This document shows positions 56,624 to 64,000 of a DNA stretch of 64,000 bases, piece by piece (the stretch's first letter is position 1; each line of letters opens with the position of its first letter). The translations under genes and the position numbers were made by a program. Source of the DNA: Rhizobium sp. S152 (GTDB taxonomy: Bacteria; Pseudomonadota; Alphaproteobacteria; Rhizobiales; Rhizobiaceae); NCBI RefSeq assembly GCF_030380735.1, contig NZ_JAUDRZ010000003.1, positions 186,001 to 250,000 of the forward strand, read 5' to 3'. Under the pieces are notes generated by a model. The model was not told the origin of the DNA. It searched no databases and saw only the letters and a program-made list of their open reading frames with translations.

Positions 56624-58585
56624 TCAACTCCGCGACCTGTGCCGGTGCTTGACGATGCGTGAAATGACGTTGCGCTTCTTCTTGCGCGGAACGAGATCGA
56701 CGTCGCTGACCAGCCGCGCGCCTCCTTCGCGGCGTTCCAGCGTGATCTTGCGGCTGTGGAACGCCTCCAGCTCGGCGCGATGCCCGACGCTGATGATGGT
56801 GGCCTTCGGAAGGTCTTCGATCAGCATTGCCATCAGATGGTCCTGGCTCTTCTCGTCAAGCGCCGAGGTTGCTTCGTCGAGCACGATGATATCAGGGACA
56901 TGCAAGAGAAGTCGCGCGAAGGCGAGGCGCTGTTTTTCGCCGCCCGATAACGTCTGATCCCACGGCGCATCTTCCTCGATCTTCTCCTTGAGATGGCCGA
57001 GACCGACCTTTTCAAGGGCGGCGCCTATCTCCTCGATCGTCCAATCGCCGGCATCTCGTGGATAGGCAACGGCACGGCGAAGCGTGCCCGAGGGGATGTA
57101 TGGCCGTTGCGGCAGCATGAACAGCCGCATGTCGGGATCGAAGTCGACGCTGCCTTCGCCCCAGGGCCAAAGCCCGGCAATGGCTCGCACCAGTGTGCTC
57201 TTGCCCGAACCGGACTCGCCGGCGACCAGCACGCGTTCGCCCGGTTCGATCTCCACCTGCGTTTCCTTGACCAGAGCCGTTCCATCGCCCAGCGACACCG
57301 AGAGGTCGTTGAGGTTGAGGATCGCCGCGCCCTTCGGCTTGCCGCGCTTGATGCGCCCGAGCGTATCGCTTTGCTCGGCCCGCTCCAGTCCGTCGATCGA
57401 CATCATCAGCGATGCGACGCGGCGCGCGCAGGCGTTCCAGTCGGCGAGGCGCGGATAATTGTCGACCAGCCAGCCGAACGCGCTCTGCACGATGGTGAAG
57501 GCTGATGCCGCCTGCATCACCTGTCCCAAGCTCATACTGCCATCGAGGAATTTTGGAGCGCAGAGCAGCACGGGGACGACCGGCGCGATCAGCAGCGATC
57601 CATGCGAGACGATGGTCGTGCGCATATACTGGCGCGCAAGCAGCGCCCACTGGTGCAGCACGTTGCCGAAGGTCTTGTCGAGATCGTTGCGCTCTTCCTC
57701 TTCGCCGCCGAGAAGCGCGATGCTCTCGCCGTTCTCCCGCACACGCGTCAGCGTATAACGAAACTCCGCCTCCACCTGGTTCTTCACCTCCGAGACCTGG
57801 ACGAAGTGGCGCCCGATGAAGGCGATCGAGCTCGAGGTTATTACCGCGTAAAGCACGGCGGTAACGACGAGAAAGCCCGGTATCGTGATGACAGTGCCGC
57901 CGATGGGAAGCGAAAGGGCGCCGCCGATCATCCACAGCACAACGATGAACGTGGATGCCGATACGAAGGCCGCGATCACGCCGGCCACGAAATCGACGGG
58001 AGATTCGGTGGCGATCCGCATATCCTCGGAGAGACGCGCCTCGGGGTTCCTATGGTCGCCGTCGATCAGGTTGAGCTGGTAATAACGGCCATTGGCAAGC
58101 CATCGGCCGATCAGCGCCTTGGTGAGCCAGGAGCGCCAACGCCGCTGCATCTTCATGCGCATGTAGACCTGGATCGTGACGAGCGCGACGCTGCCGAGAA
58201 CGAGCGGCGGAAAGAGCGCGCCGAAGAAATAGACGGTCGGAGCATCGCGTCGCTCGATCGCATCGAACAGACCGCGGTTCCAGACATTGATGCCGTATTG
58301 GAAGCCGACATTGAGGCCGATCATCACCAGCAGCCCGATCGAAAGCGGCCATGCCAGCGTGTCGCCATGCCGTGCCCAGTAGCCGCGGGCGCTGATCCAG
58401 AACCGCTTGAGAAGATAGGCCTTGCGCGCTCGCTCGAATTCCTCGGGCGTCATGTCGGTTTGCGGTTCGACAGGCTCCGGCGGAGGAACTGGCTCGGCGG
58501 CCGGGACCTTGTCTTCGGCTGTATCCGCAGCGCCATCCGGTTGCCTGCCGTCCGGCGATTTCGCACTGGTATCGACATCCCTCAT
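56624..58585 (-). CDS. BacA/BclA-like peptide ABC transporter (SbmA-type fused ATPase)
   Basis: 653-residue fused transporter. Residues 1-60 are Pro/acidic-rich; an SbmA/BacA-type membrane domain follows (WNRGLFDAIERRD is its hallmark), then an ABC ATPase with Walker A GESGSGKST, signature LSGGEKQRLAFARLL and Walker B IIVLDEATSALD. The tail is strongly basic (RKKKRNVISRIVKHRHRSRS). Relatives import antimicrobial peptides, bleomycin or vitamin B12, and in some rhizobia protect against plant NCR peptides. Substrate here is not known. It converges with the response-regulator gene. Confidence 0.88.
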   Translation of the reverse strand: MRDVDTSAKSPDGRQPDGAADTAEDKVPAAEPVPPPEPVEPQTDMTPEEFERARKAYLLKRFWISARGYWARHGDTLAWPLSIGLLVMIGLNVGFQYGINVWNRGLFDAIERRDAPTVYFFGALFPPLVLGSVALVTIQVYMRMKMQRRWRSWLTKALIGRWLANGRYYQLNLIDGDHRNPEARLSEDMRIATESPVDFVAGVIAAFVSASTFIVVLWMIGGALSLPIGGTVITIPGFLVVTAVLYAVITSSSIAFIGRHFVQVSEVKNQVEAEFRYTLTRVRENGESIALLGGEEEERNDLDKTFGNVLHQWALLARQYMRTTIVSHGSLLIAPVVPVLLCAPKFLDGSMSLGQVMQAASAFTIVQSAFGWLVDNYPRLADWNACARRVASLMMSIDGLERAEQSDTLGRIKRGKPKGAAILNLNDLSVSLGDGTALVKETQVEIEPGERVLVAGESGSGKSTLVRAIAGLWPWGEGSVDFDPDMRLFMLPQRPYIPSGTLRRAVAYPRDAGDWTIEEIGAALEKVGLGHLKEKIEEDAPWDQTLSGGEKQRLAFARLLLHVPDIIVLDEATSALDEKSQDHLMAMLIEDLPKATIISVGHRAELEAFHSRKITLERREGGARLVSDVDLVPRKKKRNVISRIVKHRHRSRS

Positions 58586-58773
58586 ACCGGCATAACGTCA
58601 GTGAACTCAGAAAGTTTCACGGCGGCAAACGCCAATGCCTTGCGTTGAAAGCCGCAATGGGCAGGTGCTGACGGGATGCTTTAAATATCTGAAATAGCAG
58701 TGATAGTCGAAACGAATTACGCGCCTTGCATCGCATCGATCAGCGCGTACACCATACGCTTCACCGCGTGATC

Positions 58774-61220
58774 TTACCGAGATACGAAAAGAGCGATCGG
58801 TAAGGAAGCCAGATGTGCGGAGAGGTTGATCTCATTGCCCTGCAACTCGGCATGGGAAAAAAGCTCATACCTGGCACCGGACAATTCGCGGGGAAGGTCG
58901 ATGACCGTGTCCTCCCAGAAATCGGGTGAGGTTTCGAGCGTCCCAGCCTCCAGGCGACCGTACATCAATCTCGCGGCGACCGTTATTGCGTAGTGGCCTT
59001 GATCGTCGTGTCGGGCAAATGCAACGACATGCGCGCTTCGCTTGCCCCGTGCAAAGAGGGGTAGATAGTGTCCGCGGGAAAACAGCCGTGCGCGCGTTTT
59101 GCGCATGCCTAGCACCAGCCGTATCACGTGTTGCTTCAACAACGCGAATTGCTGCCTTCCGCCAAGCGTTACGTCGGCGTCGGCCTCGGCCGCGATTCTC
59201 AAGTCAAGCAATTGGCGATTGTCCGGATCAACCAGGCTGAGGTCCATCCGTTCCGATCCCTGATAGATGTCAGGGATCCCCGGAGCGGTCAGCTTGATCA
59301 AAGTCTGCGCGAGGCTATTGACGTGACCAGCGCCGATGATCGCCTGCATGGCGTCTTCGAAGTGTCGACGGAATTCCTCGTTCTCCGGCGAGGTCATGGC
59401 GGCCGCGTAGTCCCTTACCGCAGCCTCATAGCGGGCGTCAGGTTCATTCCAGCTGGTGCCGAGTTTTGCTTCCCGAACGGCTTTTTCCGCGTAGGCAAGG
59501 AAGCGGTCGCTCAGGTCGGTCTCCGCTTCCTCTTCAGGCCAGCAGCCTGCGAGCGCCTGATAGAGCATCCACTCGAGTGCCGCATCCGGCACGACACGGT
59601 CGCCATCCGCGGTCACGTACGGGTGGTTCAGCTGCGTCCAACGATCAAGGGCGGCACTCCACGACGCAGGCGCTTCGCTCAGCGCGTAAAGCCGCGCGCG
59701 CGCATCCTCACCGCGTTTCGTGTCGTGCGTCGAGGTTGCCGACAAGCCATGAGGTTGGGTCCTCAGCCGTTCCTGCATCAGCCTGTGGAAGCCCTGAACA
59801 TCTTCGGGCGCGGCTTGCGGCTCGCCGCCGACTTCATTCAGGGCCAGCATCGCATTGGATCGGTAGAACAATGTGTCCTCCACCGCCTTGGCCATGATCG
59901 GTCCGCTCAATTGCTGGAACCTCTGGCGCAACATCGGTAGAGATCCATCCTGAAGTGTTGCCTGCAGCCAGGTGAGCGGTTTACTGCAGTAAACTCGATC
60001 GGCTGCCATGTCCGTCGCGCCTTGCAGGATGCTGCTGTCCCGCTCGTTCAGCACACCATCCGCGCCATAGGTTCGATAGACCGGAAAGGCTATGAGCAGC
60101 TCCCTGATCGTGTCGGCAACATCCTTTTTGTCGAAGTCGGGTCGGGCGCGCAAAACGTGCTTCACCAGCGTGTTCACCTCACCGGCAAAATTCTCATCGA
60201 CCATCAGTGCCTTGGCGGCGCGAAGCTCATCTCCGTGCTGTTCGCGATGAAGCTTTCGCTTAGAGTAGAGAGAACGCATAGCCTCCCATCCACCGCGATC
60301 GACGAAAAGATTCGATAGCGCCGTGATAAACTCGTAACCGGTCGTCCCCTCGACGGGCCATTCGGCTGGAAGCGTTTCGCCATGGCCGAGGATTTTCTCG
60401 ACGACGATAAATATCTCCGGGCCGACCGCATGTCGCAGTTTCGTCAGGTAAGTCGCGGGATCGGCTAGTCCATCGATATGATCGAGGCGCAAGCCCTGTA
60501 CCTGACCCGAGCGAACGAGTTCGAACACCAGCTGGTGGGCATCATCGAACACCTCAACGTCTTCGACGCGCAAGCCCACCAAGCCCGTGACCTCGAAAAA
60601 GCGGCGATAGCTCAGATGTCGGGCCGCTGTCTTCCAGAATGTCAGTTGCCAGTGCTGCGCGTCGTGCAGTTTCCTGATCCCGTCGCCATCGAGCGGCAGC
60701 GACAATGCTCCGGTGCTTTTGGGGTCGAGAGGGAGAGCCGTGTCGAAGTAAAAGAGGCTTGGCTGTCCGGTCTTGGTGTCCATCCGGACATCAAGCTCCC
60801 CATCCGCGATGGCATCCTCGAATGGCTTGCCGAGGATGGGCAGGGTCAGGCGTTCGCTCCAGTCGATGTCGAAATGCCGCGCGTACCGGCTGGCGCTACC
60901 ATGAGCAAGCACGTCGGCCCACCAGGCGTTCTCCGTGGAAGCGGCCATATGATTAGGCACGATGTCGATGATCAGGCCGAGATCGGCGCGCTGAAGCGCC
61001 TCGCAGAGGCGATCGAAGCCTCGGCGCCCGCCCAATGTTTCGTCGATCTGGTTGCAGTCCGTGACGTCATAACCATGTGTCGAGCCTGCAACGGCGGACA
61101 TGATCGGAGAAAGATAAAGATGGCTGATACCGAGGTCGTGAAGATAAGGGACCAGCTTTTCGGCGCGTTCGAAGTTCATGCCGTTGCGTAGCTGCAGGCG
61201 ATAGGTGGCTGTCGGGATAT

Positions 61221-61224
<4 letters not shown>
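58774..61224 (-). CDS. treY: Maltooligosyltrehalose synthase
   Basis: 816-residue GH13 enzyme that turns the reducing end of maltodextrins into a trehalosyl unit. N-terminal ATYRLQLRNGMNFERA and HLYLSPIMSAVAGSTHGYDV are TreY-specific; LRLDHIDGLADP carries the catalytic Asp, and PGIPDIYQGSE follows. The start is ATG 61224, overlapping the treZ stop (ATGA); an in-frame ATG nine codons upstream is inside treZ. Together with TreZ it makes trehalose from glycogen or maltodextrin, useful for osmotic and drought tolerance. Confidence 0.96.
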
Positions 61225-62984
<1,760 letters not shown>

Positions 62985-63002
62985 GGGGTCTCCTTTAAGC
63001 AT

Positions 63003-63349
63003 TGTTATGGGAGACGCGGGTCCACGGGTTTCGCCCGTTCGTCGAACACGGGCGGTTTTGCGCAGCCATGGTTTATCCCTCGAACATCAGTGCGCATCCG
63101 AAACACCCAAATGAGGTTTAGGTTCCAACAACGGTTGACGCGGCGTGCTTGGCGGCGATCCAACCGGTTGTTGTATTCCTTGAGAAACTAGCATTTTCAG
63201 AGAACTTCAAGAAAACATTGCAATATGCTAATATAAACGGATGGCGATAATTCGTTGCACATTAGGTCGCCCTGTTCGGCTGGCGTCATTTTTCAGCCCA
63301 CCACGTTTCCGTGACACAGCATTCACTTGTTTCTCCGAGGGAGGGAGCA
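63003..63349. other. Gene-free divergent region between treZ and the cysteine-repeat gene
   Basis: 347 bases presumably holding both promoters. An AT-rich run with TAATAT lies near 63226-63236. A long inverted repeat is annotated separately. No convincing protein or RNA gene was seen. Confidence 0.5.
63126..63173. repeat. Long inverted repeat
   Basis: CAACAACGGTTG (63126-63137) and CAACCGGTTGTTG (63161-63173) pair over 12 bases with a single bulge and a 23-base loop, in the treZ/cysteine-repeat control region. No T-run follows. Confidence 0.6.
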
Positions 63350-64000
63350 ATGGGGAGGTTTTGGGCGGCTTCGGCTGTCATCTTTCACAGGGCGTTTTCT
63401 TCAAGATCCACCGGATTGCCGATATTTTTCGCAGCGCTCGTTGTCGCCGCCGGTGCGGCGGAGGCCCAACAGCCTACGGATGCGCAGCGCAATGCCGTTC
63501 GCTCGGCCTGCAGGTCGGATTTCATCGCCCAATGTTCCGGTGTAACGCCCGGCGGCATGGAGGCGTTGAATTGCCTGCAGCAGCACAGCAGCTCGCTGTC
63601 GAAAGCCTGCCGTGCGGCGATCTCCGGTCTCGAAGGACAAAAGAAAACATCGAACGATCCGGCATCCGGGCAGGCTCCGGCAAGTCAACCGCCTGCCGCT
63701 GCAACGGCTCCCGCGGCAGCACAGCCGACGGCCGCGCAGCGAGATGCGGTCAAGTCGGCCTGCCGGTCCGATTTCATGGCGCAATGCCCAGGTGTGGCGC
63801 CGGGCGGAGCGCAGGCGCTTTCCTGCCTTCAGCAGCACGGCGCGGCGCTCTCGCCAGCCTGTCAATCGGCAATCGGCGCGCTTGGAGGCGCGGGAACTTC
63901 CGGCGGCGGAAGCGTGGCCAAGGGTGCGGGCAACAGTAGCGCGCCGGCCGCGGCCCCGATGGCGTCCTTCACGCCGCGCGAGGAATTGATTGTCGTGCGA
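63350..64000 (+). CDS. Secreted cysteine-rich repeat protein (partial, runs off window)
   Basis: At least 217 residues, still open at the window end. Start ATG 63350 follows GAGGGAGGGAG. Residues 1-39 form a signal peptide with an Arg-containing n-region and cleavage after AEA. Two copies of a four-cysteine module follow: C54, C62, C75, C87 and C138, C146, C159, C171, with identical spacing (8, 13, 12) and shared words SACRSDF, AQC, PGG and CLQQH. A Pro/Ala/Gln linker joins them. The form matches the bacterial cysteine-rich-repeat family, probably periplasmic and disulfide-bonded; function unknown. Confidence 0.82.
   Translation, partial: MGRFWAASAVIFHRAFSSRSTGLPIFFAALVVAAGAAEAQQPTDAQRNAVRSACRSDFIAQCSGVTPGGMEALNCLQQHSSSLSKACRAAISGLEGQKKTSNDPASGQAPASQPPAAATAPAAAQPTAAQRDAVKSACRSDFMAQCPGVAPGGAQALSCLQQHGAALSPACQSAIGALGGAGTSGGGSVAKGAGNSSAPAAAPMASFTPREELIVVR

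Overview
The window reads as chromosome or large-replicon DNA of a Rhizobiaceae member (Rhizobium/Agrobacterium group). This rests on a eukaryote-type glutamine synthetase GlnII with its divergent small translational inhibitor GstI, a complete D-apiose catabolic set of the kind known from Rhizobium, a D-tagatose kinase/epimerase pair of the Agrobacterium type, a BacA/BclA-like peptide ABC transporter and a rhizobial-style intergenic mosaic repeat. The DNA is GC-rich throughout. I saw no rRNA, tRNA, CRISPR array, insertion sequence or phage gene.

Layout. 0.2-3 kb: EmrAB-type efflux pair. 3.1-10 kb: D-tagatose operon (binding protein, ATPase, permease, kinase, 4-epimerase, LacI regulator; all minus strand). 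10.3-15.3 kb: siderophore-interacting protein, J-domain protein, panC-panB, flavoprotein. 15.4-17.2 kb: divergent gstI/glnII with a sigma-54 promoter. 17.3-21.9 kb: SARP/TPR regulator, a 42-residue peptide gene, YcaO, TfuA and an 89-residue protein; this is a probable ribosomal-peptide (RiPP) locus and the most interesting part of the window. 21.9-22.3 kb: XRE regulator. 22.7-36.1 kb: D-apiose regulon (oiaX, oiaK, apnO, ABC importer with a DUF2291 lipoprotein, apsD, apnL, dhaK, dhaL) with a divergent GntR regulator. 36.1-41.4 kb: nucleotide cyclase, oxyR/katG, small basic protein. 41.5-48.8 kb: GntR regulator and a uronate (kduI/kduD) operon with its own ABC importer. 48.9-56.6 kb: phosphatase, small protein, leucine-degradation operon with MaoC and CitE-like partners, lone receiver protein. 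56.6-63 kb: BclA-like transporter and treZ-treY. 63.35 kb to the end: a secreted cysteine-repeat protein that runs off the window.

The window is dominated by scavenging of plant-derived carbon: three CUT2-class sugar importers, each with its own catabolic enzymes and regulator, serve D-tagatose, D-apiose (a sugar of plant cell walls) and pectin-type uronates. Leucine degradation, pantothenate synthesis, ammonium assimilation, trehalose synthesis and peroxide defence fit a soil or plant-associated life. The apiose enzymes form a closed route: ApsD makes the lactone, ApnL opens it, ApnO isomerises and oxidises, OiaK phosphorylates, and the RuBisCO-like OiaX cleaves to 3-phosphoglycerate and glycolate. 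DhaKL adds a ketose kinase.

Limits: all functions come from reading translated sequence and family knowledge; no search was run. Start codons were moved from the longest open frame wherever a ribosome-binding site or family alignment made a downstream start clearly better; these cases are stated.
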